Assembly (NCBI GenBank): GCA_026988235.1
Contig: JALSLQ010000048.1
Location: 1 to 49,976, forward strand
Source of the DNA: Sulfurimonas sp.
Lineage (GTDB): Bacteria; Campylobacterota; Campylobacteria; Campylobacterales; Sulfurimonadaceae
Length of the DNA: 49,976 nucleotides
Direction: 5' to 3'
Shown: piece by piece, positions 13,401-22,273 of the stretch
Layout of the letters: each line of letters opens with the position of its first letter
Position numbering within the stretch: the stretch's first letter is position 1
Made by a program: the position numbers and the translations under genes
The notes under the pieces: model-generated
Databases searched by the model: none
Seen by the model: the letters and a program-made list of their open reading frames with translations, nothing else
Told to the model about the DNA's origin: nothing

Positions 13401-15815
13401 ATGTCAAAAAATATTAAATGGTTTAATGAAATTGGCATAGATGATGTTGCTGCAGTCGGCGGTAAAAATGCTTCACTGGGTGAAATGTATCAAAACTTAA
13501 CAAGTGAAGGCGTACGCGTTCCAAATGGTTTTGCTATTACATCTAGTGCTTATGTTTACATGTTAGATGCAAATGATGCTTGGAAAAAGCTTCATGAACT
13601 TCTTGATACTATTGATGTCAATGATATTGATGAATTGCAGACAAGAGGCAAAGAGTGTAGAGAAATTGTTTATAATTGTCAAATTCCAGATGATTTAAAA
13701 ACAGAAATTTTAAAAGGGTATGCAGCACTTAAAGAAGAGTATGGTGATTCACTCTCTTTAGCAGTACGCTCATCTGCAACGGCGGAGGATTCTCCTGAAG
13801 CCTCTTTTGCAGGACAAAATGACACCTATTTACATATTTCAAGTGAAGATGAACTCCTCGATGCTTATAAACGATGTCTAGCATCAAACTTTACAGACCG
13901 TTCTATTCACTATAAGCATGATAATAATTTTGACTATCTCAAAGTATACCTTTCTGTTGTTGTTATGAAGATGGTTCGCAGTGACATTGGTGCGAGTGGT
14001 GTCATGTTTAGCCTCGATACAGAGACTGGTTTTGAAGATGTTGTTTTTATAAACGCAGCATTTGGGCTTGGTGAAAATGTCGTACAAGGTACCATTAATC
14101 CAGATGCTTTTTATGTCCATAAACCAACATACAACAAAGGGTTTAAAAATGTTTTGAAACGCTCTTTAGGTTCAAAAGAGAAAAAGATGATATTTACAGA
14201 TACCATTAATCTTGACAATATTGCTGTGGAGTACACAAAAAACATTCCTAGTACACAAGAAGAACAAACACATTTTTGTATCACCGATGAAGAGGTCATG
14301 GTTTTAGCAGATTATGCTATTAAGGTAGAAAATCATTACTCTCAAAAGGTAGGATTTACGAAACCTATGGATATGGAATGGGCAAAAGATGGAATAGATG
14401 GCGAACTTTATATGGTTCAAGCTCGCCCAGAAACGGTTCAATCACAAAAAAAAGGCAATATTTTAGAAATTTACCATTTGAAGGAAAAAGGCAAAGTACT
14501 CATAAAAGGGAGTGCTATTGGAACAAAAATAGGACAAGGAAAAGTACATTATATAAAAGATGTTCGTGACCTCAATCAATTTAAAGCAGGAGAAGTTTTA
14601 GTAGCAGATACAACAAACCCTGATTGGGAACCTATTATGAAAATAGCAGCTGCCATTATTACAAATAAAGGTGGTCGAACTTGTCATGCAGCAATTTTAA
14701 GTCGCGAACTTGGAATTCCTGCTGTTGTTGGATGTGATAATGCCACTGAAGTTCTAAGCGATGCAGGTGATGTTACTGTAAGTTGTGCAGATGGAGAAGA
14801 TGGACATGTTTATGAGGGTATCTTAAAATATGAAATAGTAAAAACTAATTTAACAAATTTACCAAAAACAAAAACAAAAATTATGATGAATTTAGGGAAT
14901 CCTGATTTAGCATTTTCTCTCTCTTCTTTACCTGTTGATGGTATAGGATTAGCGCGTATGGAATTTATCATAAATGAGTATATAAAAGCACATCCTATGG
15001 CACTTGTTCATCCTGATAAAGTTGACACTCAAACAAGAAAAAAACTTGAAGAATTAAGTGAAGCATATAATTCAATGGAAGACTTTTTTGTAAAAACACT
15101 CTCTGAGGGTGTCGCTACTATTGCCTCATGTGTCTACCCAAAACCTTGTGTTGTTCGCATGAGTGATTTTAAGTCAAATGAATATGCAACACTCCTAGGA
15201 GGAAGTACATTTGAGCTTCAAGAAGACAACCCAATGATTGGATTTCGTGGAGCTTCAAGATATGCACATCCAAACTATGAAGAGGGTTTTGCACTAGAGT
15301 GTAAAGCGATGAAAAGAGTTCGTGATGAAATGGGTTTTACCAATGTAACTTTGATGATTCCATTTTGTCGTAGAGTGCAAGAAGGACAATTAGTTATAGA
15401 CACTATGGCAAAATATGGACTCGTTCAAGGTGAAAATGGACTTGAAATCTATGTCATGTGTGAAATTCCAAATAATGTCATTCAAATAGATGCCTTTAGC
15501 GAAATCTTTGATGGTTTTAGCATAGGAAGTAATGACCTTACACAACTTACTTTGGGCGTTGACCGTGACAGTGAAGTTGTTGCGTTTGACTATGATGAAA
15601 GAGATGAGGGTGTTAAAATGATGATAAAAATGGCAGTTGAGGGATGTAAACGCAACAATCGTCATAGTGGTATTTGTGGACAAGCACCGTCAGACTACCC
15701 TGAAGTAGCAGAATATCTAGTAAGACTTGGTATAGATTCTATCAGTTTAAATCCAGACAGTGTTTTAAAAACTATAGAAGATATAGGAAAATTAGAACAA
15801 AAAATAGGAAAATAA
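13401..15815 (+). CDS. ppsA: Phosphoenolpyruvate synthase (pyruvate, water dikinase)
   Basis: 804 aa. It makes PEP from pyruvate and ATP, the entry step of gluconeogenesis. N-terminal ATP-binding domain about 1-350 (VGGKNASLGEM, VRSSATAEDSPEASFAGQ, MVQARPETV). Phosphohistidine domain with GGRTCHAAILSRELGIPAVVG, His near residue 428. C-terminal TIM barrel about 490-800 with GIGLARMEF, GSNDLTQL and GICGQAPSD (catalytic Cys). Two ATGs are adjacent (13398, 13401); GGAGGG at 13390-13395 is better spaced for the second. It opens the 30-kb carbon-storage cluster. A TACAAT box lies at about 13367. Allowing for AT-rich codons, nothing is missing from the family pattern. Confidence 0.95.
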   Translation: MSKNIKWFNEIGIDDVAAVGGKNASLGEMYQNLTSEGVRVPNGFAITSSAYVYMLDANDAWKKLHELLDTIDVNDIDELQTRGKECREIVYNCQIPDDLKTEILKGYAALKEEYGDSLSLAVRSSATAEDSPEASFAGQNDTYLHISSEDELLDAYKRCLASNFTDRSIHYKHDNNFDYLKVYLSVVVMKMVRSDIGASGVMFSLDTETGFEDVVFINAAFGLGENVVQGTINPDAFYVHKPTYNKGFKNVLKRSLGSKEKKMIFTDTINLDNIAVEYTKNIPSTQEEQTHFCITDEEVMVLADYAIKVENHYSQKVGFTKPMDMEWAKDGIDGELYMVQARPETVQSQKKGNILEIYHLKEKGKVLIKGSAIGTKIGQGKVHYIKDVRDLNQFKAGEVLVADTTNPDWEPIMKIAAAIITNKGGRTCHAAILSRELGIPAVVGCDNATEVLSDAGDVTVSCADGEDGHVYEGILKYEIVKTNLTNLPKTKTKIMMNLGNPDLAFSLSSLPVDGIGLARMEFIINEYIKAHPMALVHPDKVDTQTRKKLEELSEAYNSMEDFFVKTLSEGVATIASCVYPKPCVVRMSDFKSNEYATLLGGSTFELQEDNPMIGFRGASRYAHPNYEEGFALECKAMKRVRDEMGFTNVTLMIPFCRRVQEGQLVIDTMAKYGLVQGENGLEIYVMCEIPNNVIQIDAFSEIFDGFSIGSNDLTQLTLGVDRDSEVVAFDYDERDEGVKMMIKMAVEGCKRNNRHSGICGQAPSDYPEVAEYLVRLGIDSISLNPDSVLKTIEDIGKLEQKIGK

Positions 15816-15818
15816 AAT

Positions 15819-16409
15819 ATGTGGAAATGGCATAATAATCTTAATTTAGAGATGAACATCAATAAAAACCTTGTAGATAGTTTTAAAAAACATGCCAAAT
15901 TAGGTGGTGCACTTTTTGTACTTTTTGGTGCAGTTGGAATTTTATTTCCTACTTTGATGAGTCTTACTACTACACTTATAGTAGGCTATATAATGCTTTT
16001 TGCTGGCGTTTCAGCTGGAGCGCTAACATATAAAAGTAACCGTGAAGATTGGCATGGATGGCTAAAAAGTTTTATTTTAATCCTTTCATCCCTTTTTATT
16101 TTATTTTATCCTATACAAGGTGCCGCAGCACTTGGTCTTGTGTTTTCTATTTACTTTTTTACTGATGCCTTTGCAGGTTTTTCTTTGGCACTTTCACTTA
16201 GACCTCAAAAGATATGGTTAGTTTGGCTTTTTAATGCCATTACATCTTTAGCTTTAGGTGTGTTATTTATATTTGGTTGGCCAAAGAGTTCTCTCTTTTT
16301 GATCGGAATTCTTGTTGGTATTAGTTTATTGTTTGATGGCATTGCACTGTTGCTTGGCGGTGCTTTTGTACAAGATGTAGATGATAAAAGCAAAGGAGAA
16401 AAAAAATGA
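15819..16409 (+). CDS. HdeD/DUF308-like membrane protein
   Basis: 196 aa with six hydrophobic segments in pairs, the HdeD (DUF308) layout. It starts with an amphipathic stretch, then GGALFVLFGAVGILFPTLMSLTTT, and contains the internal repeat-like FWG/IFGWPKSSLFLIGILVGISLLFDGIALL. In E. coli HdeD belongs to the acid-fitness island; the molecular role is unknown. ATG 15819 starts 3 bp after ppsA stops; ATG 15852 is an alternative start. Its stop overlaps the aldolase start by 4 nt, so it is embedded in the carbon operon. Confidence 0.75.
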   Translation: MWKWHNNLNLEMNINKNLVDSFKKHAKLGGALFVLFGAVGILFPTLMSLTTTLIVGYIMLFAGVSAGALTYKSNREDWHGWLKSFILILSSLFILFYPIQGAAALGLVFSIYFFTDAFAGFSLALSLRPQKIWLVWLFNAITSLALGVLFIFGWPKSSLFLIGILVGISLLFDGIALLLGGAFVQDVDDKSKGEKK

Positions 16410-17308
16410 AATACAATATTCCAGCAGATGTGCCAAAAAACAAAGAGTCACTTTATAAAAAAAATCTTAAAAGTGTAACAAATGGGACAAATCGTTTGAT
16501 GCTCTTTGCAGGGGATCAAAAAGTTGAACACCTCAACAATGATTTTTATGGCAAAGACATTCCCTTAGAAGATAATTCCCCAGAACATATGTTTCAAATC
16601 GCTTCAAAAGCAAAAATTGGTGTTTTTGCAACACAATTTGGACTTATAAGCAGATATGGACGAGAGTATAAGAATATTCCTTATCTTGTAAAGCTTAATT
16701 CAAAAACTAACCTTGTGCCGTATGAAGAGCAAGACCCCTATTCACAAGCTTGGTTAAGTGTCGCTGATGTCGTTAATTTTGCTAAAACAAGTGGACTTGA
16801 CATCAAAGGTGTCGGCTATACACTGTATCTTGGTGGTGAGCACGAGCATGCAATGCTTGCACAAGCTGCACACATTGTCCATGAAGCACATAAAAATGGG
16901 CTTTTAGTGGTTTTATGGATTTATCCAAAAGGAAAGTTTATAAAAAATGAGCATGATGGACATTTAATAGCCGGTGCAGCTGGTGTTGGTGTAGCACTTG
17001 GTGCTGATTTTGTTAAGCTAAAAGTACCGTTTGATATAAGAGGAAACTTTGATTCAGAGGCTTTACAAGAAGTGACAATGGCAGCAGGGCGCAGTGGAAT
17101 TCTATGTGAAGGCGGTGCGAAAGTTGATGAAAAAGCATTTTTAACAGAGTTATATACACAGATACATGTAAGCAGAAGTCGCGGGAACGGAACGGGGAGA
17201 AATATTCATCAACGGCCACTAAAAGAAGCGATAAAAATGGCAAATGCCATCTATGCGATAACTTCAGAGAATGCTTCTGTCAAAGAAGCCTTAAAATTAT
17301 TGAAATAA
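16406..17308 (+). CDS. Class I fructose-bisphosphate aldolase (DhnA/archaeal type)
   Basis: 300 aa, DeoC/LacD-like TIM barrel. It condenses or cleaves fructose 1,6-bisphosphate and the triose phosphates. Key segments are LMLFAGDQKVEHLN near the N-terminus, the YTLYLGGEHE strand, GADFVKLKVP with the probable Schiff-base Lys near residue 203, and the phosphate-binding end VSRSRGNGTGRNIHQRP. There are no metal-binding motifs of class II aldolase, the type more commonly seen in this phylum. AAAGGAG precedes the ATG. It overlaps the HdeD-like gene by 4 nt and sits between PEP synthase and enolase, fitting a gluconeogenic role. It could in principle be a related DHAP-type aldolase. Confidence 0.85.
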   Translation: MKYNIPADVPKNKESLYKKNLKSVTNGTNRLMLFAGDQKVEHLNNDFYGKDIPLEDNSPEHMFQIASKAKIGVFATQFGLISRYGREYKNIPYLVKLNSKTNLVPYEEQDPYSQAWLSVADVVNFAKTSGLDIKGVGYTLYLGGEHEHAMLAQAAHIVHEAHKNGLLVVLWIYPKGKFIKNEHDGHLIAGAAGVGVALGADFVKLKVPFDIRGNFDSEALQEVTMAAGRSGILCEGGAKVDEKAFLTELYTQIHVSRSRGNGTGRNIHQRPLKEAIKMANAIYAITSENASVKEALKLLK

Positions 17309-17318
17309 GGTTGATACA

Positions 17319-17657
17319 ATGAAAACTAATGGCGAAAAACTTACAGAGATTAATGAATTAATCGCAAGATTAGGAAAAGATGTTCCTGCCGAAATTGAAG
17401 CATTTATGAAATTTGCACAACTCACAGAAAAAACAAATGTGCTAAATGCTAAAAATAAAGCACTGATTAATATAGCTTTGGCAATTTCAGCACAGTGCGA
17501 ATGGTGCATAGCGTTACATGTAAAAGATGCTGTAAAAGCCGGTGCAATAAAAACGGAAATAATAGAAGCGGCTATGCAGGCTGTTTTGATGCACGGTGGG
17601 CCAGCACTTATGTATATGATTCCAGTTGAAAATGCTATAGATGAATTTTTACAATAA
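17319..17657 (+). CDS. Carboxymuconolactone decarboxylase/AhpD-like protein
   Basis: 112 aa, the all-helical CMD fold. The CEWCIALHVKDAVKAGA segment is the AhpD-type CxxC(x)3H motif, near residues 64-70, suggesting a thiol-disulfide or peroxidase-linked activity rather than lactone decarboxylation. It is preceded by AAGG and lies 10 bp after the aldolase and 26 bp before enolase, so it is cotranscribed with both. Its contribution to carbon metabolism is not evident. Confidence 0.85.
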   Translation: MKTNGEKLTEINELIARLGKDVPAEIEAFMKFAQLTEKTNVLNAKNKALINIALAISAQCEWCIALHVKDAVKAGAIKTEIIEAAMQAVLMHGGPALMYMIPVENAIDEFLQ

Positions 17658-17683
17658 ACGCGTATTCAAAAGAGGACAATACA

Positions 17684-18961
17684 ATGGAAAATACAACGAT
17701 AAAAAGTGTTAAAGCGTTAGAAATTTTAGATTCACGAGGGAACCCTACAGTTCGCGTCTTATTAGAACTTGCAGATGGGACAAAAGTTTCATCTTCTGTG
17801 CCATCAGGTGCAAGTACTGGTGAATATGAAGCAGTAGAAATAAGAGATAATGACCCAAAAAGATATGATGGAAAAGGCGTGCGTACAGCTGTTTCTAATG
17901 TAAATAATCAGCTTGCTTCTTTGGTTGTAGGCATGGATGCCAAAGAACAAGCTAAAATTGACAAAGCAATGATAGCACTTGACGGAACACACAACAAGTC
18001 AAACTTGGGAGCAAATGCCATTCTTGGTGTTTCCATGGCAGTAGCAAAAGCTGCTGCAGATTCGAGTGGTGTGGAACTTTTTCGTTATTTGGGAGGAGCA
18101 GATACTAGACGCATACCTGTTCCATGTATGAACATACTCAACGGTGGAGAGCATGCCGACAATAGTGTAGATTTTCAAGAATTTATGGCAGTGCCTCTTG
18201 GAGCACCTTCATTTAGTGAAGGGCTTCGTTATGTGGCACAAACCTTTCATGCGCTTAAAAAGATTTTAGCTTCACGAGGGCTTGCAACATCTGTTGGTGA
18301 TGAAGGTGGCTTCGCACCAAATTTAAGTAGCAATGAAGAGGCGATGGACTTAATCATAGAGGCTATTAAAGCTGCTGGATTTGAACCAGGCAAAGACATT
18401 ATGATAGGAATTGATAGTGCTGCTACTTCATTTTGTAGCGATAAAAAAGGAAACTATAATCTGAAATGGTCTGGAGCAGGACATAAAACAAGTGATGACC
18501 TTATAGCACTTGCAAAAGAGTGGGTAGAAAAGTACCCTATCATTTTCTGGGAAGACCCATTAGCTGAAGAAGATTGGGAAGGTTTTGCAAAATTTACCGC
18601 AGAACTTGGTGATAAAATAGAAGTCATTGGCGATGATATCTTTGTAACAAATACTCAATTTATTGCTCGCGGAATTAAAGAACAAAGTGCAAATTCTTCC
18701 TTGATAAAACTCAATCAAATAGGCACAGTGACAGAAACAATTGATGCTGTAAGAATGTGTCGTGATAATGGTTGGAGATATTTAATCTCTCATCGTTCAG
18801 GCGAAACGGCAGATACTTTTCTCGCGGACTTTGCTGTTGCTATGGATGGAGGACATCTTAAAACCGGTTCAGCTTCACGCAGTGAAAGGTTGGCAAAGTA
18901 CAACAGACTGTTAGAAATTGAAATGCTCTTAGAAGATGAAGCGTTGTATAGCTGGAAATAA
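17684..18961 (+). CDS. eno: Enolase
   Basis: 425 aa, full length. It interconverts 2-phosphoglycerate and PEP. Landmarks are SRGNPTV at the N-terminus, PSGASTGEYEA (mobile loop), NLGANAILGVSMA, GDEGGFAPNL with the catalytic Glu, the metal ligands in GIDSAA, WEDP and IGDDIF, then LIKLNQIGTVTET and SHRSGETADTFLADFAVA with the catalytic Lys/His region. GAGG precedes the ATG. It lies inside the operon that starts with PEP synthase. The 97-bp gap to the next gene holds the palindromic repeat. Confidence 0.97.
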   Translation: MENTTIKSVKALEILDSRGNPTVRVLLELADGTKVSSSVPSGASTGEYEAVEIRDNDPKRYDGKGVRTAVSNVNNQLASLVVGMDAKEQAKIDKAMIALDGTHNKSNLGANAILGVSMAVAKAAADSSGVELFRYLGGADTRRIPVPCMNILNGGEHADNSVDFQEFMAVPLGAPSFSEGLRYVAQTFHALKKILASRGLATSVGDEGGFAPNLSSNEEAMDLIIEAIKAAGFEPGKDIMIGIDSAATSFCSDKKGNYNLKWSGAGHKTSDDLIALAKEWVEKYPIIFWEDPLAEEDWEGFAKFTAELGDKIEVIGDDIFVTNTQFIARGIKEQSANSSLIKLNQIGTVTETIDAVRMCRDNGWRYLISHRSGETADTFLADFAVAMDGGHLKTGSASRSERLAKYNRLLEIEMLLEDEALYSWK

Positions 18962-18965
18962 TTAG

Positions 18966-19040
18966 TCTTTAAGGACACAAAGCCCGCACTAAAGTACGGG
19001 TTCCAAAAAAAGCTGCTTAACTTAATGGTGTTGAAGGACG
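18966..19040. repeat. Dispersed palindromic repeat, long version
   Basis: The core 18981-19004 is AGCCCGCACTAAAGTACGGGTTCC. Similarity to the reverse complement of 44908-44972 extends on both sides: AAGGACACAAAG on the left, AAAAAAGCTGCTTAA and TGGTGTTGAAGGA on the right. The core can form a hairpin (CCCGCACT/AGTACGGG, one mismatch). No T-run follows, so it is not a classic terminator, although it may act as an RNA-stabilising stem between eno and glgP. Confidence 0.65.
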
Positions 19041-19058
19041 CCTACTAAAGGAAAAAGA

Positions 19059-21191
19059 ATGATAAATAATGACCCGTCAATTAATATAGCCATACCAATT
19101 TTACCAAAAAGAATTGCGGGGCTAAAAGACATCTCTTTAAATTTATGGTGGACATGGAACCCTCGGGGTAAAAACCTTTTTAAATTATTGAATCCTTATT
19201 TATGGAAAGAGACAAGGCACAATCCCATAGCAATGCTTAAAAATATGTCACAAGAAGAGCTGAATAATGCCTGTTCTGATGAATATTTTATACGCGAATA
19301 TGATTATGTTTATAATGCTTTTCAATTATATATACAAGATAATAATATTTATGCTGATGAGCCTCTTCCTATCGCTTATTTTTGTGCTGAGTATGGTTTA
19401 CATCATTCTGTTCCTATATATTCCGGTGGTTTGGGATTTTTAGCAGGTGATATTTTAAAAGAATCTAGCGATATGGGTTTACCAATGGTAGGCATCGGAT
19501 TTATGTACCCAAAAGGCTATGTTCGCCAAATCATAGGGACTGATGGCTGGCAAAATGGAGCTGAAGAACCTATAAATAAGGATGTGGCACCCATTGAGCG
19601 TGTTTTAGATGAAGATAAAAATCATTTTACCATTCAAGTTCCATTTATTGACCCACCAATTTTCGCAAGTGTATGGAAAATAAATGTAGGACGCGTAACA
19701 TTATATTTACTTGATACAGATATTGAAAAAAATGACCCTTGGGATAGACAAATATCTTCAAGACTTTATACCTCAGATATCAATCAAAGACTCCGCCAAC
19801 AAATTGTGTTAGGGATTGGAGGATATAGAGTTTTAGAAGAGTTAGGCATTGAGTATTCTATTTTACATCTTAACGAAGGATACCCCGCTTTTGCCCTTTT
19901 TGAAAGAGTAAGAAGTTTTATGGAAAATGAAAATTTGACACTTGATGAAGCAATTGAAAAAGTAAAACAAACTTCTGTCTTCACAACACATACCCCTCTT
20001 CAAGCAGCAACAGATGTTTATAATTTTGATATGATGAGTGCTGCCTTTAAAGATTATTGGGGGAAACTTGGCATGAGTAAAGAGCAGTTTATGAACTTTG
20101 GATTAAATCCAGATGACCCCAATGCAGGTTTTAATATGACTGTTTTTGGTCTCAATATGTGTGATAACAGAAATGCTGTAAGTAAAAAACATTGTGAAGT
20201 GGCTAATCAAATATGGTCACATGTCTTACCAAAAAAAGAAGATGCTACATCTACGATAGACTATGTAACAAATGGTGTTCATATCCCCACATGGCTTGGT
20301 GATGATTTAGCGAGTATACTAGATCAATCAATCGGTGAAAAATGGAAATTACTACAAGATAAGCTTTCATGTTGGAGTTTTATAAAAGATATTGAAAATA
20401 AAAAACTTTGGAATATTTCACAAAATAGTAAAGTTTTAATGGTAAATTACATCCGAGATAAAGTTCGTGTAAAGTATGCAAAAGAAGGTATAGACCCTGT
20501 TGTCGCTATGGCTGAAGGTGTACTGTTGGATCCTGACATATTAACTATTGGATTTGCACGCAGGATGACACAATACAAAAGACCAGATTTAATTTTAAGT
20601 GATTTAAATCGTTTGGAAAAGATTGTGAACAATAGAGATAAGCCTGTTCAAATAATTTTTGCAGGTAAAGCACATCCTGCAGATATAGTTGGAAAAAAAA
20701 TACTACAGCATATTTTTAAAACTGCACAAGAATCTCGGTTTGGAGGTCGCATAGCATTTATTGAAGATTATGGTGAAAATGTGGCAAAATATTTGATTCA
20801 TGGCGTAGATGTTTGGCTCAATAATCCGAAAATTCCAATGGAAGCTTGTGGTACAAGTGGTATGAAAGCTTCAATTAACGGAACTCTTCATTTATCTTCA
20901 TTAGATGGTTGGTGGCCAGAGGGCTATAACGGGGAAAATGGTTGGAGTTTTGGTGAAGAACCATCAGACGATACTAAAGATGCAGAAGCTTTATATGAAC
21001 TTATTGAAAATGAGATTGTCCCTCTCTATTATGATTATGAAAATGACACAATACCAAATAAGTGGGTCGATAAAATGAAAGAAGCGATGGTTACAATTCC
21101 ATCAGAATTTAGTGCAAGAAGAATGATGAAAGATTATTTAAGAAAGTTTTATATTCCTATTTCTCTCACATTACAAAAAAGTAAAAAGTGA
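19059..21191 (+). CDS. glgP: Alpha-glucan (glycogen) phosphorylase
   Basis: 710 aa, the shorter bacterial/archaeal type of glucan phosphorylase (E. coli GlgP is about 815 aa). It releases glucose 1-phosphate from glycogen. The N-terminus LKDISLNLWWTWNP is typical of this subgroup, then YFCAEYGLHHSVPIYSGGLGFLAGD, LHLNEGYPAF, TTHTPLQAATD and GFARRMTQYKRPDL. The PLP-lysine motif EACGTSGMKASING is near residue 600. AAAGGA precedes the ATG. It follows enolase in the same direction. The product feeds the phosphoglucomutase encoded just beyond the reversed YfdX gene. Confidence 0.95.
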   Translation: MINNDPSINIAIPILPKRIAGLKDISLNLWWTWNPRGKNLFKLLNPYLWKETRHNPIAMLKNMSQEELNNACSDEYFIREYDYVYNAFQLYIQDNNIYADEPLPIAYFCAEYGLHHSVPIYSGGLGFLAGDILKESSDMGLPMVGIGFMYPKGYVRQIIGTDGWQNGAEEPINKDVAPIERVLDEDKNHFTIQVPFIDPPIFASVWKINVGRVTLYLLDTDIEKNDPWDRQISSRLYTSDINQRLRQQIVLGIGGYRVLEELGIEYSILHLNEGYPAFALFERVRSFMENENLTLDEAIEKVKQTSVFTTHTPLQAATDVYNFDMMSAAFKDYWGKLGMSKEQFMNFGLNPDDPNAGFNMTVFGLNMCDNRNAVSKKHCEVANQIWSHVLPKKEDATSTIDYVTNGVHIPTWLGDDLASILDQSIGEKWKLLQDKLSCWSFIKDIENKKLWNISQNSKVLMVNYIRDKVRVKYAKEGIDPVVAMAEGVLLDPDILTIGFARRMTQYKRPDLILSDLNRLEKIVNNRDKPVQIIFAGKAHPADIVGKKILQHIFKTAQESRFGGRIAFIEDYGENVAKYLIHGVDVWLNNPKIPMEACGTSGMKASINGTLHLSSLDGWWPEGYNGENGWSFGEEPSDDTKDAEALYELIENEIVPLYYDYENDTIPNKWVDKMKEAMVTIPSEFSARRMMKDYLRKFYIPISLTLQKSKK

Positions 21192-21205
21192 GAGAAAAAA
21201 ATTAA

Positions 21206-22138
21206 CTATCTTTTAGGTGTCGCTTTTTTTGTGCTTTCTTTTTCATGTTTATGTATAAGAGAATCAAAACTTTTCACGACATGACTATAAAGTTTTTCGA
21301 CTCTGTTTTTTCCATGAATCTCGTTTTGTATATTTTTAATCTCGTTTTGAAGATTTTTATACTCTGATGTATGTTTTTTTGTATAGCCTAAAAAAACTGC
21401 TTTTTGAAGTTCATCTTGTGCCTCGTCCAATAACTTATTCGCTTCTTTCTTTTTAGTTTTATCTAACTTCGATGCTGACAATACTAAATCTTGAGCAGTT
21501 ATCAGAGGAAGAGGAATCATTGTTGTCTCCATAATGGTACTATTTAAAGCAGTTGCTAATGTTGTAAATGCAAGTTTTTTATGTCCTTTATTTAATTCTT
21601 TTAGTGCTTGATGTGTTGCAGCAGGATATGTAGCTAAAGGAAGTAGCGTTGTTGTCATATCCATTTCATCTTGCAGTGGCATCAAAATCTCTCTCGCAGC
21701 CTGAGTATCATGATCTTTTAGTAATTTTTGTGCAGAATCAATAATATGTTGCACCAACTTAGAATTACCGGTAAAATCATTCACGCGAATGTCATCGGCT
21801 ACTGGTATAAAATCCAATTTTGGATTATTTTTCAATGCTACATCAAAGAGTTTTGTTGCTTTTTGCAAAGCTTTTTTAGCTTCATCTACTTTATTGTGTT
21901 GCAACGCGCCAAGGGCAACTACACTTTGCTGAAGAGCATTTAACATCTCTTTTGGTGCTTTTTGTAGACCTTTTCTATGCTGTGTTGCCACTTTATTTAA
22001 AACTATTTTTAATCTTTTCGCTTTTTCCTGCTTCATCTCTGTTTTAGATGAAACGCTAGCACTCACATTTGCATATAAAGCCGATGTTGACAATAGCAAT
22101 GATGCTAAAACTGTTGAAACTATAACTCTTTTTTTCAT
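21206..22138 (-). CDS. YfdX family exported protein
   Basis: 310 aa. An N-terminal signal peptide (KKRVIVSTVLASLLLSTSALYANVSA, cleavage after the Ala near residue 23) is followed by a helical, Lys/Gln-rich YfdX domain (KEMLNALQQSVVALGAL, PVADDIRVNDF, and MPLQDEMDMTTTLLPLATYPAA, in parts). YfdX proteins are periplasmic and, in E. coli, controlled by the EvgA acid/multidrug regulator; their molecular role is unclear. AAGGATAAAGT precedes the ATG. It is the only minus-strand gene inside the otherwise one-directional 13.4-43.7 kb block, so it has its own promoter and was probably inserted. Confidence 0.85.
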   Translation of the reverse strand: MKKRVIVSTVLASLLLSTSALYANVSASVSSKTEMKQEKAKRLKIVLNKVATQHRKGLQKAPKEMLNALQQSVVALGALQHNKVDEAKKALQKATKLFDVALKNNPKLDFIPVADDIRVNDFTGNSKLVQHIIDSAQKLLKDHDTQAAREILMPLQDEMDMTTTLLPLATYPAATHQALKELNKGHKKLAFTTLATALNSTIMETTMIPLPLITAQDLVLSASKLDKTKKKEANKLLDEAQDELQKAVFLGYTKKHTSEYKNLQNEIKNIQNEIHGKNRVEKLYSHVVKSFDSLIHKHEKESTKKATPKR

Positions 22139-22273
22139 ACTTTATCCTTTGTGTATCAAGTTTGTTTAGTAAAATTATATAATTAAGTTGACAACAAAGA
22201 GTAAACAAAACATTTATTTGAGTTAAAGAATATTAAAAGTGAGTTGAGGGTATAATTAATAAAAGGGGTGTTT

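Noticed and set aside
13884-14299. Reverse-strand open frames inside ppsA and similar antisense frames inside other enzyme genes
   Set aside because: They lie opposite clearly conserved coding sequence, have no ribosome sites and no recognisable domains; they are shadows.
18981-19004. Hairpin after enolase as a rho-independent terminator
   Set aside because: The stem is followed by TTCCAAAAAA, with no T-run on the plus strand, and the same element occurs at unrelated places, so it is a dispersed repeat.
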